From Candidatus Borrarchaeum weybense (GTDB lineage: Archaea; Asgardarchaeota; Sifarchaeia; Borrarchaeales; Borrarchaeaceae): a stretch of DNA of 64,000 bases. Location of the stretch: positions 1 through 64,000 of the forward strand of contig JAHQJS010000005.1 of NCBI GenBank assembly GCA_019057385.1, given 5' to 3'. Each line of letters starts with the position of its first letter. The first letter of the stretch is position 1. Below, piece after piece: positions 10,501 to 19,091 of the stretch. The position numbers and the translations under genes were made by a program. The notes beneath the pieces were generated by a model. That model saw only the letters and a program-made list of their open reading frames with translations, did not search any database and was not told the origin of the DNA.

Positions 10501-10972
10501 AGGTTTCCGATTTTCACATCCTACATCCTCTATTGCGGCGGGACCAAGTTGTACAGCTTACAAGACACTTGACAGTATGGAGAAAAAGGTTATTGCCCAA
10601 CTCAATTTAGCAAAGAAAATCCGTGCAGTGAACGCTAAAGATGTTGCAGAACGTGTATTCTCACACCATCTCCTTCGTGATATTGTGGGGTGTTTAAGAA
10701 GATTTGGTAGGCAGAAAGTAAGATGTACGACTTGTAACAGGAAATATAGACGAATTCCACTCTCCGGAAAATGTCTAAATTGTGGAGGGAAACTAATACT
10801 AACGGTTTCAGAAGGCACTGTTATGAAATATCTTGACTTAGCGGAAAAAATTGTAAATGGCCAAGATCTGGATTTATATCACAAACAACGTATCATTTTG
10901 CTTAAGAAGGCTCTAGAATCTTTGTTTGAAGATGATGCACCAAAACAAGTGAAATTAGGTGAATATATTTAG
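7514..10972 (+). CDS. polC: DNA polymerase D large (catalytic) subunit DP2
   Basis: The 1152-residue catalytic subunit of the replicative family-D polymerase. The active-site acidic cluster NCDGDEDS lies near residues 902-909. A zinc-binding region with several CxxC pairs is near 659-705, and a C-terminal CxxC ... CxxC module is near 1070-1095. No intein interrupts the conserved blocks and the length is that of an intein-free DP2. The start is ATG 7514; an ATG six bases upstream hits a stop immediately. It partners with the small subunit encoded at 33346-34920, so both halves of the enzyme are in this window but not in one operon. Confidence 0.97.
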   Translation: MSDPLNSEYFKNIEENVEKSYELAKKAREKNLDPSPLPEIALANDLAARVEGLVGPKGVAQAIRQLQEKLEREEVAFQIAKDIVYEKFGKMSDEEGAEQAIRTALAILSSGITAAPLEGIAKVKIKKGADSKRYLSIYFSGPIRAAGGTETALTVLVGDFVRRLLHLDRYNPSSNEVERYIEEVDLYKRAVHLQYPSIDEEIRKAVEHLPVEVTGEPTEKIEVSGYRDIPSIETNRVRGGAILVLNDGILGKAHKLPKIVRKIGLEGWEWLKNLKELKSKKETDASDSKRMTSDKYLADVIAGRPVFAHPSRPGGFRPRYGRARNTGLAAVGINPATMEILDEFLATGTHVVTERPGKGAIVVPVDSIEGPTVRLKGGSVCSFNNIEEARSHIHDTEKILYLGDMLIAYGEFLENNHPLINSGYCEEWWVLELKNALMKSSLTKEDLCVRLNISPELLNQYIENPFSIYPKPIEAIKLSQLLKIPLHPRYTYLWHDILPEELNNLLEWLVQAKMEYNGEFCAEIRVINTDFTSKNILEKLCIPHSVGKDEIVISHHAPTLAYCLGFQKDITLEKIRSKFQTTPMMRDVLFIINTLSDIEVRSKAPIFIGGRLGRPEKSKARATSPPVHVLFPVGFNVGHNRNIVEIAKKGDVSLEIVRKECSSCHYTSFMNLCPRCGHQTATALKCPKCHTESQKNICPNCKTPIRGFETQKVSLQRILDEALRKTGVRNIEKVKGVKGLTSKFKQPEILEKGILRSKYGLYVYKDGTTRFDATDAPLSHFKPKEIKTSIEKLVNLGYTHDYMGNPLIDDDQILELKVQDIVIHDECGDYLVNVAKFIDELLVKVYEQPPFYNIVKKEQLIGHLAIGLAPHTSAGVIARIIGFTEAYVCYAHHYFHAAKRRNCDGDEDSILLLLDGLLNFSKKLLPEKRGGMMDAPLVLTVCLDPHEIDDESYTVDQVANYSLEFYQKTLDNVDPKDIEDIIDNVGHRLDSPALYAGFRFSHPTSSIAAGPSCTAYKTLDSMEKKVIAQLNLAKKIRAVNAKDVAERVFSHHLLRDIVGCLRRFGRQKVRCTTCNRKYRRIPLSGKCLNCGGKLILTVSEGTVMKYLDLAEKIVNGQDLDLYHKQRIILLKKALESLFEDDAPKQVKLGEYI

Positions 10973-10998
10973 AAGATGCAAGTTTTTGTTTTAAAATT

Positions 10999-11150
10999 AC
11001 CACGATAAGGAGACCCCTCCAAGTTGTTTGGAGGAGGAATTGTGTGTTTTTGTTTTTAGACATACTACCCTTTCTGCGGACACAGGGGTATATGCCCACG
11101 GGTGTTTTAATGACGGGTACTCTCAAGTCCCGTCGCTCCCAACACCAGGG
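10999..11150 (-). pseudogene. Degenerate TnpB C-terminal tail with end hairpin
   Basis: The minus strand encodes a short stretch (RVPVIKTPVG ... RRKGS) that resembles the variable tail after the TnpB zinc ribbon (compare LVPTGRRDVKPVE in the intact copy). It then runs into a 7-bp hairpin (11016-11022 with 11028-11034). In both intact copies the hairpin also overlaps the end of the tail. No RuvC or zinc-ribbon residues remain. The similarity is weak and this is an interpretation. Confidence 0.35.
11016..11034. repeat. End-type hairpin CCTCCAA/TTGGAGG
   Basis: A 7-bp perfect stem with a 5-nt loop, flanked by CC on the left. On the minus strand it reads ...TTGGAGGGGTCTCC; the GGGGTCTC string also occurs at the left side of the intact element (22858-22867), and a related hairpin is at 7229-7266. 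It probably belongs to the same family of element ends. Confidence 0.5.
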
Positions 11151-11337
11151 AGTTGGTTCTCTTCGCCAAAGTAATCAGTCAGTACTATACGATGATCACT
11201 GAGAGTTTCCTCTCTGTTTAAACCACCGTTTACAGAGCAAGGGACTAGAGAAGCATCCCTTAGTATGTTCTTTAACTCTCCGGATAACGTAGATACCGCC
11301 ATGCTTTACCACAGCCTCTCTTAGGCTAATCAACCAA

Positions 11338-11529
11338 TTACTCTCGTTCCTCACGGAACAAGCCCCCACTTGTTAGGGGGTGATTGACCTCATCGCTAAT
11401 ATACCTCCTCTTGTGTAATAACAAAGATCTCCGTCCCTCAATGGACACTTGAGATCCAGCAGGAGCCCTCATCGGTACTGTTTCTTGTGTACGCCCTTCA
11501 CGCCAAGCCAGACACCTGGGATATCGCAT
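11338..11529 (-). pseudogene. Second degenerate TnpB C-terminal tail
   Basis: A 63-codon minus-strand frame whose sequence (QETVPMRAPAG ... VSIEGRRSLL ... SGGLFREE) follows the layout of a TnpB tail. It ends in a hairpin-coding segment like the AGSL end of the two intact copies. The catalytic core and zinc ribbon are gone. The whole 854-bp gap 10973-11826 is GC-richer than its surroundings and holds no other gene I can support, so I read it as the remains of one or two IS200/IS605-type insertions. Confidence 0.4.
11346..11380. repeat. Paired hairpins at the end of the TnpB relic
   Basis: Two neighbouring stem-loops: GTTCC-tcac-GGAAC (11346-11359) and CCCCC-(8 nt)-GGGGG (11363-11380). The second continues into GTGATTGACC, similar to GTGGTAGTTCACC after the solitary hairpin at 7229-7266. 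Such subterminal hairpins are what IS200/IS605-family transposases recognise. Confidence 0.5.
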
Positions 11530-11826
11530 ATTGTTATTGTAGTTAACTGCTATTTATGTTGATGGAGAACTGTGTGAAAGTGAAACAAGAAAAAGACGAA
11601 TCTCATCCCCGAGTAAAATCCTATTACTCTAGAAGAGATGAGGATTTTAGGAAGAATCATATAACTATATAAGTTCAGATTTACAAATAAACTATGAATC
11701 TTGCTTGAAAACTGGTGTTTAGCAACTCATATGGAGTTTTTCCATAAAACTAACTTACGAGTTGAAGAAAGCCTTACTTTAGTAAGGATAACTATTATTG
11801 AAATTAAATCTTTTTGAGGGATTCTT

Positions 11827-12681
11827 TTGGAGAAAGCTAGTGACATTATGACTAAAAATGTGGTCTGTGTAACAGTTCCAGGTACACGTGAAGATGTTCT
11901 GCAATTAATCCATGAACACAAGCATTTTGGTTTTCCTGTTGTTAAGAAAGAAGAAAACACGCTTGCAGGAATCATTACTAGAACTGATTTAATGCGAAAA
12001 CCAGATGAAAACCAGATAGCGCTTCTTATGACGCGTGATGTAGTTTCATTAAATAAAGACGCTTCTTTGAAAGAGATTGCTTCAACCCTCTTATCTAACC
12101 GAATTCGTCGTATACCGATAGTTGAGGATGATCAAATAGTAGGTCTCATTACGACTGCCGATATCGTACATAAAACTATCCTACGTGCAAATATCAGTGA
12201 TCCTATTGAGAAACATATGAAGAAAGAAGTTGTTTCTATTTACGAAGGCACCCCATTACCTGTTGCATTGACCATAATGGAATTAGCAAATGTTGAACTT
12301 ATGCCGGTTCTTAATGATGCATCGGAACTTTCAGGTGTCCTTAGTAAGGCGGACCTCTTTTCATCATCTGAAATTATTTCTGAAAGAAGGATCTCCAGCA
12401 TGTCTGCAGAAAGTGAAGGAGACTCATGGTCATGGGATGCCATCCCACAATTAGTAGTCACCAAAAAAGAACTTAGACTTCCTTCAAAACCAGTCTCTGA
12501 AATAATGATAAAAAATGTAATCTCAACATTTGAACAAACTCCTATTAGTGAATGCGCAAAATTAATGAGGAAACATGATATAGACCAAATACCCGTTACA
12601 ACTTTGAATGGCGAACTTGTTGGGATTATACGAGATACTGATTTACTTCAAGCATACTTTGATAAGATCTCTGAAATGTAA
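11827..12681 (+). CDS. Protein with four CBS domains
   Basis: 284 residues made almost entirely of CBS domains in two Bateman pairs. Each repeat begins with the usual (I/L/H)M pattern: DIMTKNVV near 7, LMTRDVVS near 68, HMKKEVVS near 128 and IMIKNVIS near 226. CBS pairs bind adenine nucleotides or SAM and act as energy or ionic sensors; no catalytic or DNA-binding domain is attached. The TTG start at 11827 is preceded by GAGGG. It stands alone, so its partner is unknown. Confidence 0.88.
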   Translation: MEKASDIMTKNVVCVTVPGTREDVLQLIHEHKHFGFPVVKKEENTLAGIITRTDLMRKPDENQIALLMTRDVVSLNKDASLKEIASTLLSNRIRRIPIVEDDQIVGLITTADIVHKTILRANISDPIEKHMKKEVVSIYEGTPLPVALTIMELANVELMPVLNDASELSGVLSKADLFSSSEIISERRISSMSAESEGDSWSWDAIPQLVVTKKELRLPSKPVSEIMIKNVISTFEQTPISECAKLMRKHDIDQIPVTTLNGELVGIIRDTDLLQAYFDKISEM

Positions 12682-12849
12682 ATCCCAAAACAGATTCAAT
12701 GTTTTTTAAAGATGATTGAGGACACATCCTTTATTTGACCTATTGCCTTGCAGGGACATTTCTAATCGAAAGATTAAATAATCAAAAAGGTCTACCGAAT
12801 TCAATCTCTCCATAAATGAATGGATGTTGTTTCCTGCGGTGAAATAATA

Positions 12850-13980
12850 ATGAGAAAAATTGCACAAAATAGGTCTATAGTGCTTTTCTTCATGCTTTCC
12901 ATTTTACTAATTCAACTTACTGGCACTTTCATGTCACAGGATGTGTATGCTGATGAAAAAACAATTATCCTTTTTGATCAAGTTCATTTACAGTTTTATA
13001 CGTCGGAACGAATGCAATCAGCGATAACATCATTAAATAATACTGAAGATTTCATAGTTTATTTCAATGATCAACGTTTTACTGAAACATCACTTCTTGG
13101 CGTGGATATCCTCGTTATAGAAAATCCAGAACGATCCTTTTCTTTGCAGGAACGTTTAGTTTTAGTCGAGTATCTAGACAATGGTGGAAATATTTTCTTA
13201 CTGGCCGACCCTCGTGGCACAATTTCTAATCTGAATAATATCATAGATGCTGTTCAATATACAGATGGACGCTTTTCTCAACACGTTATTTTTGACGAAG
13301 AGTTCAATCAAAATAATATTTCCACACAAATCAGTGTTTCTCGTGAAGAATTGCGAGAAAGTAGCCCACTCACAAACGGTGTCAAAGAAATTATTACACA
13401 TTCAATTTCGATCGAAGATGACGATCCTAACAAAGTTATTGCAACAGGAAGCAACTATTCACTCGCAGGACTAGAAGGAAAAAGCCAACCAGCTTGGCTT
13501 GTTGCATCTACGGTTGGACGATCTCGAATTGTCCTATGTGGTTCCACAAGGATGTTTAGTGATGTTAAACCAAGTAAATCTGAAGTTACATGGTATCAAA
13601 CAAAAGATAATGCACGTCTTTGGCAAAATATCTTCTCATGGCTAGCTCAAAAGGAAATACCGCCCTCATTTCTAGGCACAACACTTCCACCTCCACTTAC
13701 TTTAATTATATCAGCTTTTATTGCAGGGATCGTGTTCATCGGTGGGGGTTTTAGTCTCTATTATCTACTTCAACAAAAAGAACTGAAGCCAGTATCGGAA
13801 ATATTAAGACGAAAGAAGAAAGCGGAGAAGTTAGAACCAACCCCAGAGGAAGAAATTGCGCAAATTGAAGGTGAGAAGGCCATTTCAATAGATGATGAAG
13901 AAATAATAACTGAAGAGAAACCTGCTCCTCCGAAAAAGAAGAAAAAGAGAAAAAAGCGGACATATAGAGTTCGTCGATAG
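12850..13980 (+). CDS. Exported, membrane-anchored DUF4350/GATase-like protein
   Basis: 376 residues. An N-terminal signal peptide (hydrophobic residues ~9-32, then a VYADEK region) leads to an extracytoplasmic alpha/beta domain with the pattern LVIENPERSF ... LVEYLDNGGNIFLLADP, as in DUF4350 and ABC-transport-auxiliary proteins. A transmembrane helix lies near 290-312, followed by a highly charged Lys/Glu cytoplasmic tail ending in a KKKKKRKKR stretch. I start at ATG 12850 because GGTGA lies seven bases upstream and the product then begins with a clean signal sequence; an ATG at 12820 would add ten residues. The function is unknown. Confidence 0.7.
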   Translation: MRKIAQNRSIVLFFMLSILLIQLTGTFMSQDVYADEKTIILFDQVHLQFYTSERMQSAITSLNNTEDFIVYFNDQRFTETSLLGVDILVIENPERSFSLQERLVLVEYLDNGGNIFLLADPRGTISNLNNIIDAVQYTDGRFSQHVIFDEEFNQNNISTQISVSREELRESSPLTNGVKEIITHSISIEDDDPNKVIATGSNYSLAGLEGKSQPAWLVASTVGRSRIVLCGSTRMFSDVKPSKSEVTWYQTKDNARLWQNIFSWLAQKEIPPSFLGTTLPPPLTLIISAFIAGIVFIGGGFSLYYLLQQKELKPVSEILRRKKKAEKLEPTPEEEIAQIEGEKAISIDDEEIITEEKPAPPKKKKKRKKRTYRVRR

Positions 13981-14034
13981 ATCTTAGACCTCGATAACTA
14001 TCGCTAGAACATTTTCATATCTATGTTAAAACAG

Positions 14035-15396
14035 TCATTTTAGGATCTCAAATGTTTCCGTGTAAATACTTTCAACCTCAGTTTTCCATGCTTCAAGTTT
14101 TTCAGGAGAAGGATAATTCTGGAATAGTCCTTTGATTTCTTTCATTTTTGACGATATTTTTCTAAGTCGATTGATAAGTCCTAGTTTTCCAATGCCACTA
14201 AAGAGACGTTTCACCTTTTCGGTAAGGTTTAACACCAGATCTTCTCCTAAACTGGCACTCAAAATGTCTTCCTCTTTTAACAAGCGATGTTTCATCCCAT
14301 AGTTCAATTCATCATCAGGAGTGTGTTGTAAAAATAGACGAAAGATGTCTAGTCCAGCTTGTTTCGCACCATATTCTTTCATATAATCTATATTATACTC
14401 CCAAAGACCTCTTTCTGATAGATCGCCTTTCTCAAGAGCACGATCCACGTTAGTGGCTGCTAAGTATCCACCCATCATTGAAGGACCGATCCCGCCTCCA
14501 TGGATTGGATTAACCTGACATGCAGCATCACCCACTATTAACAAACCATTTGTCACCTGAGACCAAATAGGTCGTCTTGTTGGGACGAAACCGCCACCTT
14601 TATGCACTATTGTGGATTCTTCAAAAAGAGCGTCCTGTAATACATATGCATAAAGTTGTTTTCGAGGATGTGGGTTATTTGGTATATTCTGTACCCCTAA
14701 GCCTACGTTAACCCTTGTTATACTTTCTGGAAACACCCATACATATCCTCCAGGTGATATACTTTGTGTCAAATAAATTTTACAGAAGTTCGGATCTTCA
14801 ATCTCGTGATTAAGATCTCTTATTTCTCTAAAACAAACAATTACATCTTCATTTTGAACAGTTCGTTCTACGCTACTGTTGCGTAATTTTCTACGAATTA
14901 CTGCATTAACTCCACTTGCATCAATTATCACCTTTCCTCGAATTTCTTTTTTTTCTCCACTTTCTAACGAGCGTGTTAGTACACCAGCAACGTATTCTCC
15001 TTCATAAACAGGTGATATAACGGAGGTGTTATCTAAGAATTCCACTCCCGTGTCTATTGTAGCATTCAGTAACCTCTGACCGAATTTAAGACGATTTATC
15101 ATATAGCCTTTGATGCCTTCTCCCTGAATTTTTAATATAGTCTCTTTATCTGGGGAAATCACATCAATTCCATCTATATTTGCCTCGCATTCATCTTTTG
15201 TAGGGTAACGTAATCCTATTAGTTTGTTTAAAGTATCAAAATAATGTTTCCCGATAGCATCTCCGCAAACTTTGTCTCCTACGACCTCTTTCTTCTTTCT
15301 ATCAATTATTAAAACTTTATAGCCCTTCAATGCCAGTGTTCTTGCGGCTGTAGTGCCTCCTGTCCCTGCACCAACAACAATACAATCATAACCCAT
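14035..15396 (-). CDS. Geranylgeranyl reductase-family FAD-dependent oxidoreductase
   Basis: 453 residues. An N-terminal FAD-binding Rossmann motif (VVGAGTGGTTAA, residues ~7-18) is followed by a KVCGDAIGK segment and the second FAD motif LIVGDAACQVNPIHGGGIGP in the middle. These are characteristic of the geranylgeranyl reductase family, which in archaea saturates the isoprenoid chains of membrane lipids or quinones. The ATG at 15396 is chosen for its GGTGA site five bases upstream; the longer frame would add 23 residues. The exact substrate is not resolved, since archaea carry several paralogues. Confidence 0.88.
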   Translation of the reverse strand: MGYDCIVVGAGTGGTTAARTLALKGYKVLIIDRKKKEVVGDKVCGDAIGKHYFDTLNKLIGLRYPTKDECEANIDGIDVISPDKETILKIQGEGIKGYMINRLKFGQRLLNATIDTGVEFLDNTSVISPVYEGEYVAGVLTRSLESGEKKEIRGKVIIDASGVNAVIRRKLRNSSVERTVQNEDVIVCFREIRDLNHEIEDPNFCKIYLTQSISPGGYVWVFPESITRVNVGLGVQNIPNNPHPRKQLYAYVLQDALFEESTIVHKGGGFVPTRRPIWSQVTNGLLIVGDAACQVNPIHGGGIGPSMMGGYLAATNVDRALEKGDLSERGLWEYNIDYMKEYGAKQAGLDIFRLFLQHTPDDELNYGMKHRLLKEEDILSASLGEDLVLNLTEKVKRLFSGIGKLGLINRLRKISSKMKEIKGLFQNYPSPEKLEAWKTEVESIYTETFEILK

Positions 15397-15668
15397 ATGT
15401 TTCACCAAAAAATATTCATTCTGAAATTTCTGAGAAGGTACTAAATTTAGGATAAATATCATCAATATTTGCTCTGAAATAACCTAGCGAAAGGAAGAGT
15501 TGAGTATTTTTTAAGATTTTTCTAACACTTCCGAAGGTGCAAATTATCTTTATTATTTATGGTTCTTTTTAAAACTGAGTAGTTTTGCAACGCACATAAT
15601 TTTTAGATAAAACTAAAAATACCTCCTGCACGTAAACATTATCAGTATTTTAAAGGGGTGAAGAGTTT

Positions 15669-16298
15669 TTGAATCTAGAAAAAATAATTGAAAAGATAAG
15701 AGCGCGATTAGATGAACTAGACAAATACCGTGAGAAAGCCATTAAACTCTCAAGAGCTACAGTAAGACTATGTGGAGAATCTATTCGGGCGGTTCACACA
15801 CGCAACTACAACAAAGCCATTGATAAGAATAACTCTGCCATGGAAAAATTAGAAGAATTAAAAATGCTGGCAACAAATGCACCCGATTTTTTAAACTCAT
15901 ATCTAACTATTGCCTTTCAAGAGTATGTTGAGTCGAATGTATTATTGAACTTGATACAAAAAAATGATTTTACTTCACCAGACGAACTTCAAGTACCATA
16001 TGTGCCCTATTTACTTGGACTTGGTGATGTAATCGGGGAGTTACGAAGATTTGCTTTAGATGCATTAAGATTTAATAAAATTGAAGAAATGCAACGCATG
16101 CTTTCTTTAATGGAAAAAATATACTCAGAATTAATGTTTTTTGACTATCCAAAGGCGATTATACCCGGTTTAAGAAGAAAAACAGATATTGCTAGAAGTC
16201 TCGTTGAAAAAACACGAGGTGATGCTGCTACGGCTGTTCAACAGGAAAAACTGCTCGCAGAACTAATGAAGTTTAAAAAAACTAGTGAAGAAAAGTGA
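15669..16298 (+). CDS. Translin-family protein
   Basis: A 209-residue all-helical protein with the translin/TRAX layout: an N-terminal LDELDKYREKAIKLSR stretch followed by an IRAVH-type segment, then AFQEYVE in the middle and a long C-terminal helix. Translin homologues form ring-shaped RNA/ssDNA-binding assemblies, and eukaryotic C3PO has RNase activity in the TRAX subunit. I cannot confirm the acidic TRAX catalytic triad here, although AFQEYVE supplies one Glu at about the right place. The TTG start at 15669 follows GGGGTGAAG. An uncharacterised gene follows about 290 bp downstream on the same strand. Confidence 0.75.
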   Translation: MNLEKIIEKIRARLDELDKYREKAIKLSRATVRLCGESIRAVHTRNYNKAIDKNNSAMEKLEELKMLATNAPDFLNSYLTIAFQEYVESNVLLNLIQKNDFTSPDELQVPYVPYLLGLGDVIGELRRFALDALRFNKIEEMQRMLSLMEKIYSELMFFDYPKAIIPGLRRKTDIARSLVEKTRGDAATAVQQEKLLAELMKFKKTSEEK

Positions 16299-16590
16299 TC
16301 CTTAATAAAATGTACAAATTTCTTATTAGTATATGAAAATCAATGAAAAGATGTTTTTTATTTAAACTGGTTTTTTAACAACCATTCTACAATCATATAT
16401 ACTTTAAACTGTTTTCTTTTGGCGAGTTATATCATTATGCAAAGAAATCGAATTAGGCGGTAATTTATCTTTTTAGAGAAATATGTGGTGTTTAAATAGT
16501 AATTATAATTCGTTTTATCGAGGAATAAACCGTTATTTGACTTTTTAGCATGAATTTAGTAAAGCAATTTCTAACAATGAGGCGACGTGT

Positions 16591-17877
16591 GTGAAGGTAA
16601 TAGAAAAGGGAAGATCTCTCGATTATGAAACATATGAATTTATAAGAGATTGTGGCATCACCGCCATTGTTTTACTTAAATTTGATCTTACTATGGGACC
16701 ATATATTGCTTTTAAGGGATTATATGACCATAATGTGCCTATTATAGAAGCTTTAGATAATCTAGAATATCTCACGCAATTTTATATAGGAATTGCAGGA
16801 ACAGAAATGGATTTCCTTGAAAAAAATGGTGAACGGATTATTATTGCACAACAAACACATAAAATAGATGTTACCGATATTACTGATGCCATGCTAATTT
16901 GTATCGATCACTGGGTCTCGAAAACCGCTGCCCTTAAACTTGCTAATGAATTATTAAAGAAATCACACGCTGAACCTCATCGCCTTGAAGAAGAAATCAC
17001 TCATCTTAAAGAAACATCACCAAATTTGAAAGTTGTTTTGAAAAATACTCCTAGAAAGTTGACTCTAAAGCGCCCCTTACCAAAAAAAGTGAAAAAAAAG
17101 CAGAAAATAACTAGTATGATTGGATTTAACACGACGCCTTTTGCCGACTTTCAACAAAGAGAGTTCAACGAGATTGAATTGAAGTTACGTGCTTTGAAAA
17201 AATCAATGTTTTTTCTTCAGGTAAACCTGGAAAACCTTAACATAGCCCATTTCCTCGATGTGTTCATTTCTCATATTGAGTTGAACAAAGATACAACATT
17301 CTCCATTAATATAAGCAAAACGCAATCGAAATACGATTTAAATCTCACATTAGTTTTGCCCCCTAATCAAAGGAATTTCGTGGAACGCTTAGCAGCTGCC
17401 CTGTCTATGGCAGGAATTTCAGTCTCGATCGTGCGAGAAACCGCTCTTGAAGATAGTTGGATACTTCCTTTGGGAATTACTCACGACACCTCACTTAGAA
17501 TCTCAAGAAAACATAAAGACTACATCCAAGTACTCAGTTCACCAGAAAATTTCATTTCACTATTTAGAAGTACATTTTTATCATCTCTCACTTTGGCTAC
17601 ATTTCTCAACGCTCTAGAGACGATGCAAGTTACTGTTATATGTCAAGGGATCAAAGAAAATAAGGTTGCCGTCGAAATAATATTAGTAAAACTACACCAA
17701 GAAAAAGCAGAACTTGACAAATTCTGTTTGCCGAAAGAATTTTCTGAACATTTTGTTAAAGTAAGAGGAAGACGTGCTTTAATCAATGTCGTAAAGAACC
17801 TATTATTAAGGCATTGTACGAAAGGTATTAAAATCTCTTTACAAGAATTGACAGAATTCTTAGTTGGAGACAGTTAA
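16591..17877 (+). CDS. Unrecognised 428-residue protein, possible longin-like N-terminus
   Basis: I do not recognise this protein. The first ~110 residues look like an alpha/beta domain with a LLKFDLTMGPYIAFKG strand pattern, reminiscent of the xFDxxxGP motif near the start of some longin or roadblock-type domains in Asgard archaea. A basic, low-complexity linker follows (KKVKKKQK near 167-173), then a second soluble alpha/beta domain of ~230 residues. No membrane segment or catalytic motif is seen. The GTG start at 16591 has GAGGCG upstream. The longin comparison is by eye and low-confidence. Confidence 0.55.
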   Translation: MKVIEKGRSLDYETYEFIRDCGITAIVLLKFDLTMGPYIAFKGLYDHNVPIIEALDNLEYLTQFYIGIAGTEMDFLEKNGERIIIAQQTHKIDVTDITDAMLICIDHWVSKTAALKLANELLKKSHAEPHRLEEEITHLKETSPNLKVVLKNTPRKLTLKRPLPKKVKKKQKITSMIGFNTTPFADFQQREFNEIELKLRALKKSMFFLQVNLENLNIAHFLDVFISHIELNKDTTFSINISKTQSKYDLNLTLVLPPNQRNFVERLAAALSMAGISVSIVRETALEDSWILPLGITHDTSLRISRKHKDYIQVLSSPENFISLFRSTFLSSLTLATFLNALETMQVTVICQGIKENKVAVEIILVKLHQEKAELDKFCLPKEFSEHFVKVRGRRALINVVKNLLLRHCTKGIKISLQELTEFLVGDS

Positions 17878-17937
17878 TGAAAATAGCTGAAATAGAATAC
17901 CCATTTGTAACTAATAAAAAGGCGCATACTAAAGGCT

Positions 17938-18480
17938 TTAGTGATCACGTACATGTTTAAGAATATGTCCTGCTTCAGGGAGTATTAATCTTTGCATGGC
18001 TATTTTTACTGCATTTGGAGAACCAGGAAGACAAAAAATCACCTTATTCATAAATACTCCAGCTAATGCTCGGCTCAATATGGCTGCAGACCCGATCTCA
18101 TCGAAACTGAGTTTTCGAAATAGTTCACCAAAACCAGGCAGCGTTTTTTTTAGAAGAGGGGAAATCGCCTCAATAGTTACATCTCGAGTTGTAAGACCAG
18201 TTCCGCCAGAAAAAATCAGCAAATCTACATCATCTTTATTTCCATATTGTTTTAGAATGTCTTTGATATAACTGATTTCGTCAGGAACATATACTATTTT
18301 CACTACAGAGTGCTTATATTCCTCTGCTAACATTTTTATTAGATTTCCAGAAACATCATCAGTTTCGCCAGATGCTGTAAATTGATCATACCTTGAATCA
18401 CTTACTACTATTACACAAATTCTTAATTGTATAGGCATATCTTTCTTATGGAGAGATGCCGTTGGTGATTGTCCAGTCAT
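17938..18480 (-). CDS. moaB: Molybdenum cofactor biosynthesis protein MoaB/MogA family
   Basis: 180-residue MoaB/MogA-type protein, which adenylylates molybdopterin before metal insertion. Visible signatures are IVVSDSR near the N-terminus, the SGGTGLTTRDVT loop and LPGSPNAV near the end. Its ATG overlaps the moaC stop by four bases (ATGA), so the two are translationally coupled. About 20 N-terminal residues precede the usual start of the domain, but the coupling favours this start. Confidence 0.92.
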   Translation of the reverse strand: MTGQSPTASLHKKDMPIQLRICVIVVSDSRYDQFTASGETDDVSGNLIKMLAEEYKHSVVKIVYVPDEISYIKDILKQYGNKDDVDLLIFSGGTGLTTRDVTIEAISPLLKKTLPGFGELFRKLSFDEIGSAAILSRALAGVFMNKVIFCLPGSPNAVKIAMQRLILPEAGHILKHVRDH

Positions 18481-18929
18481 TCAACAGCCATCTCCCTCTT
18501 TATCTTTCTTACAACACGAATATCTTTCACTCGTGTGAGGGGATACTGCCCGTCATCATCCTTTTCATATTTTTTCACCATGTCCCAAATATTCAATAAC
18601 GCCGTTGCAGTAGCCATAAGTGCCTCCATCTCAACCCCCGTACGCCCTATACTCTTAACACGTCCTCTCGCTGTTATGCTGCTGGCACCTACTTCATATT
18701 CAACCGATACATTTGTTATTGGGATGGGATGACAAAATGGGATTAGTTCTGGTGTTTTCTTTGCAGATATTATTGCTGCAATCTCAGAAACACTAAATAC
18801 ATCTCCTTTGTCCACTTTTCCATCCTTTATCAACTGAATCGTTTCAGGACTTAAAATAAGTTCTCCCTCTGCTAAAGCCTCTCGATAAACTTCCGATTTT
18901 CTACCAACATCAACCATATGACTGTGAAT
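18477..18929 (-). CDS. moaC: Cyclic pyranopterin monophosphate synthase MoaC
   Basis: MoaC converts the GTP-derived cyclised intermediate into cyclic pyranopterin monophosphate. The sequence shows MVDVGRKSEVYREA, the FCHPIPIT metal/substrate segment, GVEMEALM and a C-terminal KYEKDDDGQYP block, all MoaC hallmarks. Start choice is unusual. GGAGGTGA (18942-18935) is followed five bases later by an in-frame ATT at 18929. TTG 18944 contains the ribosome binding site itself, and ATG 18917 lies about 17 bases beyond it. I favour ATT 18929, with ATG 18917 as the alternative. moaB follows and is translationally coupled. Confidence 0.9.
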   Translation of the reverse strand: MHSHMVDVGRKSEVYREALAEGELILSPETIQLIKDGKVDKGDVFSVSEIAAIISAKKTPELIPFCHPIPITNVSVEYEVGASSITARGRVKSIGRTGVEMEALMATATALLNIWDMVKKYEKDDDGQYPLTRVKDIRVVRKIKREMAVE

Positions 18930-18936
18930 TAAAATC

Positions 18937-18950
18937 ACCTCCAAGGAGGT
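18937..18950 (-). promoter_or_regulatory. Ribosome binding site of moaC inside an inverted repeat
   Basis: ACCTCC and GGAGGT are separated by only two bases, so the ribosome binding site of moaC can pair with a perfect anti-SD copy directly upstream. A two-base loop is too tight for a stable RNA hairpin on its own. The pairing may act as a weak translational brake, as a protein-binding site, or be coincidental. Confidence 0.4.
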
Positions 18951-19091
18951 CTGATACCTAACATATCCTTGTCGCTAAACATTGTATTATTAAATACTAT
19001 TTAAAATTCAGTCTAAATGATATTTATGAAGTTTTTTTATACTTTTGATAGATTAATGAAAAATAAATCAGAAAATCATAAACATTGTCAA

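Noticed and set aside
7514..10972. Intein in the DNA polymerase D large subunit
   Set aside because: Conserved blocks run without interruption and the length equals the intein-free protein; no splicing motifs seen.
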